Source: Flavobacterium psychrophilum
GTDB lineage: Bacteria; Bacteroidota; Bacteroidia; Flavobacteriales; Flavobacteriaceae
Direction of reading: 5' to 3'
NCBI GenBank assembly: GCA_001708385.1
Contig: CP012388.1
Coordinates: 3,782,001-3,846,000, forward strand
DNA length: 64,000 nt
Both the position numbers and the translations under genes were made by a program. This document shows, piece by piece, positions 27,376-36,647 of the stretch (positions are counted from its first letter, which is position 1; each line of letters opens with the position of its first letter). The notes beneath the pieces were generated by a model, which was not told the origin of the DNA, made no database searches, and saw nothing but the letters and a program-made list of their open reading frames with translations.

Positions 27376-28878
27376 ATGAATAAAACTAGATTTCGTTTAC
27401 TGGTATTTTTTATGAGCTTGTCCCTTATCGGGATCATACTGGTACAACTTTATTGGGTTAATATATCTTTCAAAAGCAGCGACCAGCAATTTCAATACAG
27501 GGTAGGGCATATTTCTGACAGGGTTGTTTACAGACTGGAAGATCAGGAACTACGTAAGTTCTTAGACGTATACGATAACTTTACAAAAACGTACGGTCAT
27601 GAACCTTCAAGAAAAGAGCTTAAAAAGGTATACGAGCGCAATAACAGGAAAAGGCAGGGAAATATTATTTATGCCGATAATGTTACAGGAGGGGATTACT
27701 CCGAAAATTACGCCGATACCAATGCTGATAGTAAAAAAGAAAAGAAGTCTGCAAAATTACAGGCTAACAATATAGATTACGAGAAGAGAACGCTGTTGTA
27801 TAATAATACCCTGTATCTGCAGGATTTCAGAGAATACAATACAATAGAAACATGGGTAACAAAAGATGTAGTATATGGAATGATTGCATCGGAACTGAAA
27901 AGTTATGATGTAAATACCGATTTTGAATTTGCCATTTATAAAGATGAGCTGGCAACAAAAATTAAGTCGGATAATTTCTCTTACATCGAAAACAACCTGT
28001 TTGAGTTTCCGGTCTTTGAAGATCCTGATGGTGCAACACGTTTTGCATTATTAATGAGCTTTCCGAAAAAAGAGACGTTTCTTATTAGTGAAATATTGGG
28101 AATAACGTCATTGTCTATAATATTTACGCTGATCATTATAATTGCTTATTTAAGCGCGATCAACCAGCTTATCAAGCAAAAGCAGATATCAGAGATTAAG
28201 ACGGATTTTATCAACAATATGACGCATGAGTTCAAGACTCCTATTGCAACGATTAACCTTGCTTTAGATTCGATAAGGAACCCAAAGATATTTGGAGATG
28301 CAGAGAAGGTGCAGCGGTACCTGCAAATGATAAGGGATGAAAATAAACGAATGCATGCACAGGTAGAAAATGTGCTGCAGATATCAAGGCTGGACAAGAA
28401 AGAGCTTGATATAACGAAAGACCAGGCCGATATTCATGATGTTATTGAAGGAGCCATAGAACATGTTCATTTAATTGTTGAAGCAAGGCACGGAACCCTT
28501 ACAAGGCACTTTGATGCTCAAAGGACTACTACCTTATTGAACGATGTGCATTTTACGAATGTTCTTGTTAATATATTAGATAATGCTATCAAATATTCTC
28601 CTGATGAACCCGTTATAGATATATACACGGAGAATGTTAAAGACTTTATCCTGATTAAAATAAAGGATAACGGACTGGGGATGTCAAAGGTTGTGCAGAA
28701 AAGGATTTTTGAGAAATTCTACAGGGAACATACCGGAGACCTGCATAATGTAAAAGGGCATGGCTTAGGTCTTGCATACGTAAAAAGAATAATAGACGAC
28801 CATAATAGCCACATTTACGTGGAAAGTGAAAAAGGAAAAGGGAGCACCTTTATAATAAAAATGCCATTAATAAATTAA
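27376..28878 (+). CDS. Membrane sensor histidine kinase
   Basis: A 500-residue sensor kinase. One membrane span near the start (about 8-28) and a second (about 238-260) frame a roughly 210-residue periplasmic sensor region. The kinase core has the H box (THEFKTPIATINLALD, phospho-His near residue 282), N box (LVNILDNAIKYS), G1 (IKDNGLGM) and G2 (GHGLGLAYVKRI). The response regulator follows 7 bases later. The pair resembles RprX/RprY of Bacteroides; the signal is unknown. TAATTTTG at 27363-27370 is a possible -7 box only 5 bases before the ATG, which would make the message nearly leaderless. Confidence 0.93.
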   Translation: MNKTRFRLLVFFMSLSLIGIILVQLYWVNISFKSSDQQFQYRVGHISDRVVYRLEDQELRKFLDVYDNFTKTYGHEPSRKELKKVYERNNRKRQGNIIYADNVTGGDYSENYADTNADSKKEKKSAKLQANNIDYEKRTLLYNNTLYLQDFREYNTIETWVTKDVVYGMIASELKSYDVNTDFEFAIYKDELATKIKSDNFSYIENNLFEFPVFEDPDGATRFALLMSFPKKETFLISEILGITSLSIIFTLIIIIAYLSAINQLIKQKQISEIKTDFINNMTHEFKTPIATINLALDSIRNPKIFGDAEKVQRYLQMIRDENKRMHAQVENVLQISRLDKKELDITKDQADIHDVIEGAIEHVHLIVEARHGTLTRHFDAQRTTTLLNDVHFTNVLVNILDNAIKYSPDEPVIDIYTENVKDFILIKIKDNGLGMSKVVQKRIFEKFYREHTGDLHNVKGHGLGLAYVKRIIDDHNSHIYVESEKGKGSTFIIKMPLIN

Positions 28879-28885
28879 AAAAAAT

Positions 28886-29608
28886 ATGGAAGAAGCAAAC
28901 AAAAAGATTCTGTTAGTTGAAGACGATCCGAACTTTGGAGCGGTACTTAAAGACTACTTGTTAATCAACGATTTTGATGTTACATTAGCTAAAAACGGAA
29001 TGGAAGGCTTTGAGAAATTCAAGAAAGACAATTTTGATCTTTGTATTCTTGACGTAATGATGCCTTACAAAGACGGATATACACTTGCAAGAGAGATCAG
29101 GGAGAAAAATAAAGAAGTGCCTATTATTTTCCTTACTGCAAAATCTATGAAAGAAGATGTATTGAAAGGTTATAAAGTTGGTGCAGATGACTACCTTAAC
29201 AAACCTTTTGACTCTGAGGTGCTTTTAATGAAAATTAAAGCTATCATCCAGAGAAAAGCATCTGAAACTAAAACAGACAATTCGAAATTTGAATTCCAGA
29301 TTGGTAAATTCCACCTGAACTCAAAACTTCGTTTTCTTACGTTTGATAAAGATGAGCCGATAAAACTATCGCCAAAAGAAAATGAGTTGCTTAAAATGCT
29401 TGCATTGCATGAAAACGACCTGATGCCGAGAGAACTTGCGCTTACCAAAATATGGAGAGACGACAACTACTTTACATCAAGAAGTATGGACGTGTACATA
29501 GCTAAACTTAGAAAATACCTTAAACAGGATGAAGATGTAGAAATACTAAACATTCACGGTGAAGGATTCAGACTTGTTATTAAAAACAAGGTTACTGAAG
29601 AGAAGTAA
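28886..29608 (+). CDS. OmpR-family response regulator
   Basis: A 240-residue regulator. The receiver domain (about 6-120) has the acidic pair E12/D13/D14, phospho-acceptor D56 (CILDVMMP) and Lys in LNKPF. The C-terminal winged helix (about 140-235) has LSPKENELLKML and the recognition region RSMDVYIAKLRKYL. It is similar to RprY of Bacteroides and is paired with the kinase just upstream. A bidirectional terminator follows the stop. Confidence 0.94.
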   Translation: MEEANKKILLVEDDPNFGAVLKDYLLINDFDVTLAKNGMEGFEKFKKDNFDLCILDVMMPYKDGYTLAREIREKNKEVPIIFLTAKSMKEDVLKGYKVGADDYLNKPFDSEVLLMKIKAIIQRKASETKTDNSKFEFQIGKFHLNSKLRFLTFDKDEPIKLSPKENELLKMLALHENDLMPRELALTKIWRDDNYFTSRSMDVYIAKLRKYLKQDEDVEILNIHGEGFRLVIKNKVTEEK

Positions 29609-29609
29609 T

Positions 29610-29638
29610 AAAAAAGCCCGAAAGGGCTTTTTTATTTT
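29610..29638. terminator. Bidirectional terminator between the regulator and thioesterase genes
   Basis: A perfect 10-bp stem (AAAAAAGCCC at 29610-29619, GGGCTTTTTT at 29624-29633) with a GAAA loop. A-run and T-run on the two sides let it serve both convergent genes. Confidence 0.85.
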
Positions 29639-29641
29639 TTG

Positions 29642-30382
29642 TTATTTCCAGTTCAGTTCCAATGCAAAACTTGGCTTGTCATCTTTGCTAACAGAAAAGA
29701 ACGTTTGTTTATCCTCTGTTGCTGTATGTATTTGTATAGTATCGTTCATCATAAGTTCGCGCATATAGTTCATGTCGAAACTTTTTAGCTGCTGCCTTAA
29801 TATCGGCTTGTAGTCTATGCTGTCAAGGCACCATTCAAGGTATTTTACGTTGTTGGCGTGAAATACAATGTCAAGGTCAGACAGTACTACTTTTTTCTCG
29901 GCTATCAAAAAGCTTTCGCGTTGCAGGTTTACTTTTTTAAACGATTCAACAGTAGCTTCCCTGTCAGGGTATTTTTCAAAGTGCTCGTGCGGCAGCGCAA
30001 GAGCCTCTGCTTTTCTAAGCTTTGTATTAAAAACAGCCCAATACGTAACAGACCCTACAATTTTTTTATCGCCAATATACATTTCCAGCGCACGTATAGA
30101 ACGTGATCCCTGTAAATCGTATATCCAGGTCTTTACAGTTACTATATCCCGCCATTTAGGTAACTCTTCAATTTCTACACGCATGCGGCTTAAAACCCAG
30201 GCCTGGTTAAATTCCTGCATATCTGTAAAGCTTAGTCCTCCATGTTCGGCATGGTATCCGGCTGTAAGTTGCAGCAGGTTACATAACTCTGTATGCTTAA
30301 GCAATCCGTTGGGTGTGCATTGCAGGAAATTAATTTCCCAATCGTGTGAGTAAACCGACGTAAACTGATCAGATATTGGCAT
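29642..30382 (-). CDS. Acyl-ACP thioesterase
   Basis: A 246-residue double hot-dog protein of the plant-FatA/bacterial acyl-ACP thioesterase family, which releases free fatty acids from acyl carrier protein. The first hot-dog has CNLLQLTAGYHAE and QAWVLSRMRV; the second has the catalytic region SDLDIVFHANNVKYLEW (near residue 170). The Asp, His and Asn-Asn of the family motif are present, but the Asn two residues before the His in the plant enzymes is Val here. The gene overlaps the end of miaA by 14 bases. Confidence 0.88.
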   Translation of the reverse strand: MPISDQFTSVYSHDWEINFLQCTPNGLLKHTELCNLLQLTAGYHAEHGGLSFTDMQEFNQAWVLSRMRVEIEELPKWRDIVTVKTWIYDLQGSRSIRALEMYIGDKKIVGSVTYWAVFNTKLRKAEALALPHEHFEKYPDREATVESFKKVNLQRESFLIAEKKVVLSDLDIVFHANNVKYLEWCLDSIDYKPILRQQLKSFDMNYMRELMMNDTIQIHTATEDKQTFFSVSKDDKPSFALELNWK

Positions 30383-31298
30383 GTGTTTGTGTTTCTATGT
30401 AATTAATAATTTCACCGGCGGGCGTAGTAAAGTCAAACCATTTAGCAGCTTCGTTACGCTTAAACCAGGTCATTTGCCTTTTAGCAAAACGGCGGGTATT
30501 CTTCTTTATTTCCTCAAGGGCAAAGCCAAGGGTAAATTCTTCATCAAAGTGACTGAACAATTCACGGTACCCAACAGTTTGCAGGGCATTTAGTTTTTTG
30601 TGAGGATATAAATTTTTCGCTTCATCTAGCAGTCCGGCTTCAACCATTATATCAACTCTTTGGTTAATCCGGTTATACATCAATTCCCTGTCGGCTTCAA
30701 GCCCTATAACAATAGGAGTAAAGCTACGGCTGTTTTTCTTGATATTAAGGAAGGATGAGTATGGCTTTCCGCTGCCGATACAAACTTCAAGGGCACGCAT
30801 TAGGCGCTGCGGATTCTCTTTTGCTACGTTTTCGTAATGTACAGGATCGAGCTTTTGCAATTCCTGTTGCAGGTATTCAATGCCCTGTTGCTCATAATTC
30901 GCAACAATTTCCTCCCTGACAGAAGGATCAACATCAGGAAAATCGTCAAACCCTTTTAATACAGCATCGATATACAATCCTGATCCTCCAACCATAACCG
31001 CAAAATCGTTAGTCTGATAAAGTTTATCAAGCTTATTTAAGGCATCGCGCTCAAAATCACCAACATTGTATTCGTCAAAGATGCTTATGTTTTGGATAAA
31101 ATGGTGTTTAGCAGCTTCCAGTTCTTCATTTGAGGGTACAGCTGTACCAATAGCCATTTGTTTAAAAAACTGCCTGCTATCGGCTGAAATGATTTCGCAT
31201 TTAAAATGCTTAGCAATTTCTATGGCCATAGCGGTTTTGCCAATCGCAGTTGGGCCAACAACAGTTATAAGGTATTTTGTGTGTAGAGAAGTATTCAT
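30369..31298 (-). CDS. miaA: tRNA dimethylallyltransferase
   Basis: MiaA transfers a dimethylallyl group to A37 of tRNAs that read U-starting codons. The 309-residue product opens with the P-loop VVGPTAIGKTAMA, followed by SADSRQFFKQ (the usual DSxQxY region), VGGSGLYIDAV, NPQRLMRALEV and the C-terminal TRRFAKRQMTWFKR. It overlaps the ion transporter start by 4 bases and the thioesterase by 14, so the three genes form an operon. Confidence 0.96.
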   Translation of the reverse strand: MNTSLHTKYLITVVGPTAIGKTAMAIEIAKHFKCEIISADSRQFFKQMAIGTAVPSNEELEAAKHHFIQNISIFDEYNVGDFERDALNKLDKLYQTNDFAVMVGGSGLYIDAVLKGFDDFPDVDPSVREEIVANYEQQGIEYLQQELQKLDPVHYENVAKENPQRLMRALEVCIGSGKPYSSFLNIKKNSRSFTPIVIGLEADRELMYNRINQRVDIMVEAGLLDEAKNLYPHKKLNALQTVGYRELFSHFDEEFTLGFALEEIKKNTRRFAKRQMTWFKRNEAAKWFDFTTPAGEIINYIETQTHANI

Positions 31299-32122
31299 TG
31301 TTCATTTAGGTGATGACCGCAGTTGTAGCAAAAATGTGCATCGTCGCGGTGTTTGTCGGCACTGCAATTAGGGCATACCTGAGTATTAAGGTTTACTTTT
31401 TTCTCACGCATTAATTCTGCTGTAACCAGTCCGGTCGGCACGGCTATAATTCCGTAACCCAGGATCATAACCAAAGCAGATATAAACTGACCAAAAGGAG
31501 TAGTAGGGGTGATGTCGCCAAAACCAACGGTGGTAAGTGTTACGACAGTCCAGTAAACACTAATGGGAATGCTGGTAAAACCATGTTCGGGGCCTTCTAT
31601 CATGTACATTAAGGTACCAATAATGATGCACAGTACGAGTACACTAAACAGGAATACCGCAATTTTAGCCCTGCTGGTTTTTATAGCGCTAACCAATTGG
31701 TTTGATGCGCCTACAAAATGTGCCAGTTTCAATATCCTGAAAACACGTAAAAGTCGCACCGCCCTTATGGATAGTAAAAATCCTGATCCTGGGAAAAGCA
31801 ACCCGACATATTTTGGTAACGTAGCCAGTAAGTCGATTATGCCATAAAAGCTAAAAATGTAATGCCAGGGTCTTTTAACGGCTACAATACGTGCAATATA
31901 TTCAAGTGTAAAAACTACGGTTACGATCCATTCTATGATTGCGAGCGTTTTACCGTAGCGAATTTTTATGCTCGCAACACTCTCCAGCATTACAGCTATA
32001 ATACTCACAACAATAACTGCCAGCAATATCAGGTCAAATAACTTGCCTGCTTTACTGTCGGCCTCATAAATTACAGTATGGAGCTTCTTCCGGAAATCGT
32101 CAGATATAATGCCGTTTTTCAA
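31295..32122 (-). CDS. Voltage-gated-type ion transporter with C-terminal zinc ribbon
   Basis: A 275-residue channel of the six-span potassium channel fold. Hydrophobic segments match S1-S6; an Arg-rich S4-like stretch (RAVRLLRVFRILKL) lies near residue 125. The pore filter TLTTVGFGDITP (about residues 193-204) has the K+-selective GFGD core. Unusually, the cytoplasmic tail after S6 ends in a zinc-ribbon-like CPNCS ... CYNCGH pair (about 250-270). It is the first gene of an operon with miaA and the thioesterase. Confidence 0.88.
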   Translation of the reverse strand: MKNGIISDDFRKKLHTVIYEADSKAGKLFDLILLAVIVVSIIAVMLESVASIKIRYGKTLAIIEWIVTVVFTLEYIARIVAVKRPWHYIFSFYGIIDLLATLPKYVGLLFPGSGFLLSIRAVRLLRVFRILKLAHFVGASNQLVSAIKTSRAKIAVFLFSVLVLCIIIGTLMYMIEGPEHGFTSIPISVYWTVVTLTTVGFGDITPTTPFGQFISALVMILGYGIIAVPTGLVTAELMREKKVNLNTQVCPNCSADKHRDDAHFCYNCGHHLNEQ

Positions 32123-32143
32123 TTGGGAGTGGATTTGCTATAT

Positions 32144-32151
32144 CAAAAATA
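32144..32151 (-). promoter_or_regulatory. Putative -7 box of the ion transporter-miaA operon
   Basis: Reads TATTTTTG on the minus strand, 21 bases before the ATG at 32122. No -33 box is evident. Confidence 0.4.
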
Positions 32152-32160
32152 AGGAATCTC

Positions 32161-33525
32161 TTAAAAACGTACTATTTTTAAGCCTTTCTTTTTTCGCATG
32201 TAGCTCTGTATTATTTTTTTTGCATCCTTATTATTTTCCATTGGTATAAGAATGTTTTTAAGAATGTCTATGTTGTTTATCTGGTAGTTAAGATTGTAGA
32301 AAGCATAGCCTTTATAAACACCGTTCTCTATAAGTATGGCACTACGCTCATCAATAGCACGGCCCCTGTCTATAATGATCATGCTCTGGTTGTGAAAACT
32401 GTTGTTATTTATAAACTCCATAACACGTGCATTGTATTCTTCGGGTGCTTCATGTCCAAGGCATGCACCGTTACAGTTGCCCAACTCATGCGGAAAACAG
32501 TTTTCTTTATCGGAAGCTGTAATGTCGTTTATCTTCTGGCAAAGCTTGTATTTTTCAACAATAGCAAACAATGCATTTCTTCCTTCAACGATACCCGGAA
32601 ATGAAACAATATCTTTTTTACGGTTATCTGTTTTCTGAAGTTTCAGGCAAATGTAGCCGTGTTCATCTTTTTCGGCATATAAAGACCATGGGAATTCCGT
32701 TTTCTTTAGCGCACGGTTTAAAGACGGCTTGTTTACTTTTATTTCCTGGCATTCTTTAAGCAAGGCGATAAGTTCGCTGCCGGTTTCTTCATACTGAACA
32801 GAAAACGCTTCACGTTGAAGCCTTTTCGATTTTCGCGATAAGCTTGTGAAATGTTGGTTGACCCTCTTTTTTATATTACGGCTTTTGCCGAGATAAATAA
32901 GTTCGCCGCTTTCTTTGTAGATATAATAAAGGCCTGTAACCGAAGGTATATTTTCAACAAGATCCAGAAGTTTAGGCGAAATACCTTTTTTCTGTTCTGT
33001 TTTTATAAGCCCGGTAAGGATTTCTTTTTCTGTGTCTTTAGCAAGCAATAGCTTAAAAAGCTGAACCGTTGCCATAGCATCGCCTGTAGCACGGTGCCTG
33101 TCGCTCATTGGTATGCCCAATGCGCGTACCAGTTTGCCAAGGCTGTGCGATTTTTGTTCGGGAAGTAATTTTTGGGAAAGCTCAACAGTACAAAGTGTTT
33201 GCTTTTCAAAGTCGTATCCCAGGTTTTTAAACTCTGTACGGAGCACGCGATAGTCAAACTGAGCGTTGTGAGCAACAATAATGCATCCTTCGGTGATCTC
33301 TATAATACGTTTTGCAACCTCATAAAACTTAGGTGCGCTACGCAGCATGGCATTATTAATGCCTGTTAACTTTACAACAAAAGGCTGTATGGTTTTTTCG
33401 GGGTTTACAAGGCTAATAAACTGGTCTACAACTTCGTGGCCATCAAACTTATAAATGGCAATCTCAGTAATCCCTTCTTCATTAAATTGTCCTCCGGTCG
33501 TTTCTATGTCAAGTATTGCGTACAA
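32161..33525 (-). CDS. DnaQ-like 3'-5' exonuclease fused to a GIY-YIG domain
   Basis: A 454-residue fusion. Residues about 1-165 are a DEDDh exonuclease like the DNA polymerase III epsilon subunit: AILDIETTGG (ExoI), HNAQFDYRVL (ExoII) and the His-Asp of HRATGDAM (ExoIII). A GIY-YIG nuclease domain follows (about 195-275) with GLYYIYKESGELIYLGKS and KKRVNQH, as in UvrC and Cho. The last part resembles the UvrC/Cho region with a Cys-rich CFPHELGNCNGACLG. It probably acts in DNA repair; no polymerase partner is adjacent. Confidence 0.9.
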   Translation of the reverse strand: MYAILDIETTGGQFNEEGITEIAIYKFDGHEVVDQFISLVNPEKTIQPFVVKLTGINNAMLRSAPKFYEVAKRIIEITEGCIIVAHNAQFDYRVLRTEFKNLGYDFEKQTLCTVELSQKLLPEQKSHSLGKLVRALGIPMSDRHRATGDAMATVQLFKLLLAKDTEKEILTGLIKTEQKKGISPKLLDLVENIPSVTGLYYIYKESGELIYLGKSRNIKKRVNQHFTSLSRKSKRLQREAFSVQYEETGSELIALLKECQEIKVNKPSLNRALKKTEFPWSLYAEKDEHGYICLKLQKTDNRKKDIVSFPGIVEGRNALFAIVEKYKLCQKINDITASDKENCFPHELGNCNGACLGHEAPEEYNARVMEFINNNSFHNQSMIIIDRGRAIDERSAILIENGVYKGYAFYNLNYQINNIDILKNILIPMENNKDAKKIIQSYMRKKKGLKIVRF

Positions 33526-33619
33526 AAAAAGTGTAAAGTTTTATGTTGAGTTTATGGTTACAAAGTACGTAAATTTCAGCTATCCTGTATCTCCAAAAGT
33601 AAATTAACTGATATTGTCT

Positions 33620-34279
33620 TTACCTGCCGCCAAATATGCTGCTGCCAATACGTACCATAGTGCTTCCGCAGGCAATTGCAATTTTGTAATCGCCACTCAT
33701 ACCCATACTTAAAGTTGATAATTGGCAGTTATTCGTTACCTGTTTACAGGCGTTGTCGAAAGTAGATTTTAAGTGTGTGAATTCTTTTTTGATCTGGTTT
33801 TCATCTTCGGTAAATGTAGCCATACCCATAAGTCCGGTTACCTTGATATTTTCCATCTGCTTAAATTCTTCCGAAGCCAATAATTCCTCAAGCTCACTTT
33901 CGTCCATGCCGAATTTTGTTTCCTCTTCGGCAATATGCATTTGTAATAAACAGTTTATAGTGCGATTATTTTTCTTCGCCTGTTTGTTTATTTCTGCCAA
34001 TAGTTTAAGGCTGTCCACGCCATGTACCAGGCTAACAAAAGGTGCCATATATTTTACCTTATTGGTCTGCACGTGGCCTATCATATGCCATTCAATATCC
34101 TTCGGCATCTCGTCATATTTGCCTGCCATCTCCTGAATCTTATTCTCGCCAAAAATGCGTTGCCCTGCGTTGTATGCTTCAAGAAGATCGGGTACAGGCT
34201 TGGTTTTAGATACCGCTACAAGCGTTATGTGCTCAGGAATTGTAGCTTTTATTTCGAGTAAGTTTGATTGTATTGACAT
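33620..34279 (-). CDS. YggS/PLPBP family pyridoxal-phosphate protein
   Basis: A 219-residue single-domain PLP-binding protein of the YggS family, which maintains vitamin B6 homeostasis and has no known catalytic activity. The PLP lysine lies in LVAVSKTKP (about residue 25); FGENKIQEM, EWHMIGHVQTNK and LSMGMSGDYKIAI are family motifs. The length is slightly short but usual for this group. It stands alone, with about 100 bases on either side. Confidence 0.93.
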   Translation of the reverse strand: MSIQSNLLEIKATIPEHITLVAVSKTKPVPDLLEAYNAGQRIFGENKIQEMAGKYDEMPKDIEWHMIGHVQTNKVKYMAPFVSLVHGVDSLKLLAEINKQAKKNNRTINCLLQMHIAEEETKFGMDESELEELLASEEFKQMENIKVTGLMGMATFTEDENQIKKEFTHLKSTFDNACKQVTNNCQLSTLSMGMSGDYKIAIACGSTMVRIGSSIFGGR

Positions 34280-34382
34280 ATTGATACACTTGATTTTTGA
34301 TTGTTCGAATTGGGAACCGATAAATTTACAGCTATTAAATAAGAAATGAATCTATCTTTCGGTACGCTAGGTAGCAGGATAA

Positions 34383-35597
34383 TTAAAGTTCATAGACCAC
34401 AAGTCCGCTCCTGAATTTAGGTTCGATATATGTACTCTTAGGTGGCATAATAAGATTATTATCGGCAAGGTCTTTTATCTCGCTGATGCTTGCCGGATAT
34501 AACATAAAACCAACCTCATACTCATCTTCGTCTATCATCTGCTTTATAAGAGTGATAGGTTTGCTTCCGGGAATGTATTCAATCCTGCTGTCATTACGTA
34601 AATCGGTAATGCCTAAAAGAGGATGCAATACTTTTTCGTAAAGAATCTGTGCATCTAATGCTTCTAATGTTGAATCAAATGTTTTATCCTTTAGCTGTAA
34701 AGCATAAAACTCGCCATCAAGGTACATTCCGAAACTGAATTTAGCTTCGGGTTTCCATAGTTCCTGAGCTTTATTTTCTACCGAGAAGTTTTTTGATAAT
34801 GCCGATAGAAACTGCTGCTTTGTTAAGCCGTTAAGGTCGTGAATTATGCGATTATATTCGTATATTTTTAAGTCGTTTTCAGAGATAAGAAAACTCATAA
34901 AGTAATTAAGGTTCTCGTTGCCTGAATCTTTGTCCTGCTCATATAACATTTCTGCCGATGCCGAACGGTGGTGGCCATCAGCAATGTATAGACTTTCGAT
35001 GTTTGCAAACTGTTCCTGAATCCATCGTATTTCGGCTTCATCTTTAATTCGCCATAAAATATGCTTATCCCTGTTTAGGGAAGAGAAAAGGTACAACGGG
35101 CGTTTTTGCTTTTTGGTAACGATCCATTGTTCTATCTCAGGGTTTTCCGGATAGGTTATCAGTACAGGTTCCGTGTTGAAGCCTGTTTGGTGAAGGTAAT
35201 CTTTAAAATATTCAACACGGTACAGAAGGGTGTCTTCGTGTTTTTTAATGACATTATTTTGGTAATCTTCAATAGAAGTCCCGGCAATGATTCCTGTATA
35301 CACCCTGTTTTTACTCTGAATCTCGTAAAGAAAAAAAACGGGTGCCGCTTCCTGTTTTAATATATGTTCCTCTTTAAATTCTTTGTATTTGGTGCTGACC
35401 GATTTAAACCTGACTAAAGAAGCAGTTTTCTCCATGTTCTTGTAAGCCGGCTTAAGTACATGCAAAAATGAAAACGGATTATAATCCAACTGTGACGCCA
35501 GTTCTGCCGGGCTGTATTCATCATACGAACGCGATGTTACAAGGCTTACCTTATCGCGCGAAGGACGCACCGCTTTAAAAGGAACTATTTTTGCCAA
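34383..35597 (-). CDS. DUF1015 family protein
   Basis: A 404-residue cytoplasmic protein of the DUF1015 family. It opens with the family motif VPFKAVRPSRDKV and has YSPAELASQLDYNPFSFLHV and the central IADGHHRSASAEML with its paired histidines. The function is not established; in some bacteria the gene travels with serine or D-lactate metabolism genes. Here it lies in a loosely spaced minus-strand run between a 3-hydroxyacyl-CoA dehydrogenase and yggS. Confidence 0.9.
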   Translation of the reverse strand: MAKIVPFKAVRPSRDKVSLVTSRSYDEYSPAELASQLDYNPFSFLHVLKPAYKNMEKTASLVRFKSVSTKYKEFKEEHILKQEAAPVFFLYEIQSKNRVYTGIIAGTSIEDYQNNVIKKHEDTLLYRVEYFKDYLHQTGFNTEPVLITYPENPEIEQWIVTKKQKRPLYLFSSLNRDKHILWRIKDEAEIRWIQEQFANIESLYIADGHHRSASAEMLYEQDKDSGNENLNYFMSFLISENDLKIYEYNRIIHDLNGLTKQQFLSALSKNFSVENKAQELWKPEAKFSFGMYLDGEFYALQLKDKTFDSTLEALDAQILYEKVLHPLLGITDLRNDSRIEYIPGSKPITLIKQMIDEDEYEVGFMLYPASISEIKDLADNNLIMPPKSTYIEPKFRSGLVVYEL

Positions 35598-35713
35598 AGC
35601 ATTTATGTTTAAAGTTTCAGATTTCAGGTTAAAGTAAAGTTCAGTCCCAACAAAATGTGCGACTGAACTTTATATGTTTATCAGTACAGCGAACTGCGAC
35701 TTAAAACTGCATA

Positions 35714-36604
35714 CTATTTAGTAAACATTGCTGCTACTTTCTCTGCTTTTTTGCTCTCTTTGTAATCATAGAAACCTTCGCCCGATTTAACACCAAGCTT
35801 ACCGGCCATTACCATGTTAACCAATAAAGGGCATGGAGCATATTTAGGATTTTTAAATCCGTCGTACATTACATTAAGTATAGAAAGGCATACATCAAGT
35901 CCTATAAAATCAGCAAGCTGAAGCGGGCCCATTGGGTGCGCCATCCCCAGTTTCATAACCGTGTCTATTTCGTAAACACCTGCAACACCGTTGTAAAGTG
36001 TCTCTATAGCTTCGTTGATCATGGGCATTAGAATGCGGTTTGCTACAAAACCAGGGTAGTCGTTAACCTCTACAGGTACTTTACCCAGTTTTTCAGAAAG
36101 CTCCATGATGCTTTTGGTAACCTCGTCGGACGTGTTATAGCCACGGATAATTTCTACTAGTTTCATAATGGGTACAGGGTTCATAAAGTGCATACCAATA
36201 ACTTTATCCTGCCTGTTAGTTACCGCCGCAATCTGCGTGATAGATATTGAAGATGTATTGGTTGCAAGAATAGATTTCTCATCGCAAAAACTACTAAGGT
36301 CTTTAAATATGCGCAGTTTAAGCTCAACATTTTCAGTTGCTGCTTCTACTACAAGATCGGCGTTTACCACACCGTCTTTAATATCGGTATAAGTAATGAT
36401 ATTAGTTATTGTTCTGGCTTTATCTTCTTCGGTAATAGTGCCTTTAGCAACCATACGGTCAAGATTGGCAGCAATAGTTGCCATACCTTTGTCTAAAGAT
36501 TTTTCCGAAATGTCAATTAGCTTAACGTTAAAGCCGCTTTGTGCAAAAGTATGGGCAATACCATTCCCCATAGTTCCTGCACCTATAACTGCAATATTTT
36601 TCAT
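35714..36604 (-). CDS. 3-hydroxybutyryl-CoA dehydrogenase
   Basis: A 296-residue NAD-dependent 3-hydroxyacyl-CoA dehydrogenase. The Rossmann motif GAGTMGNGIAHTFAQSG is at the start; the catalytic His-Glu pair falls in GMHFMNPVPIMKLVEII; the C-terminal dimer domain has NDYPGFVANRILMPM and HPMGPLQLADFIGLD. It could act in fatty-acid or butyrate-type metabolism; no thiolase or crotonase is adjacent, so direction is unknown. Confidence 0.93.
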   Translation of the reverse strand: MKNIAVIGAGTMGNGIAHTFAQSGFNVKLIDISEKSLDKGMATIAANLDRMVAKGTITEEDKARTITNIITYTDIKDGVVNADLVVEAATENVELKLRIFKDLSSFCDEKSILATNTSSISITQIAAVTNRQDKVIGMHFMNPVPIMKLVEIIRGYNTSDEVTKSIMELSEKLGKVPVEVNDYPGFVANRILMPMINEAIETLYNGVAGVYEIDTVMKLGMAHPMGPLQLADFIGLDVCLSILNVMYDGFKNPKYAPCPLLVNMVMAGKLGVKSGEGFYDYKESKKAEKVAAMFTK

Positions 36605-36647
36605 TCTGTTTGTTGTTTGTTATGTAGGGTTTGTTTGTTGTCTTTGA

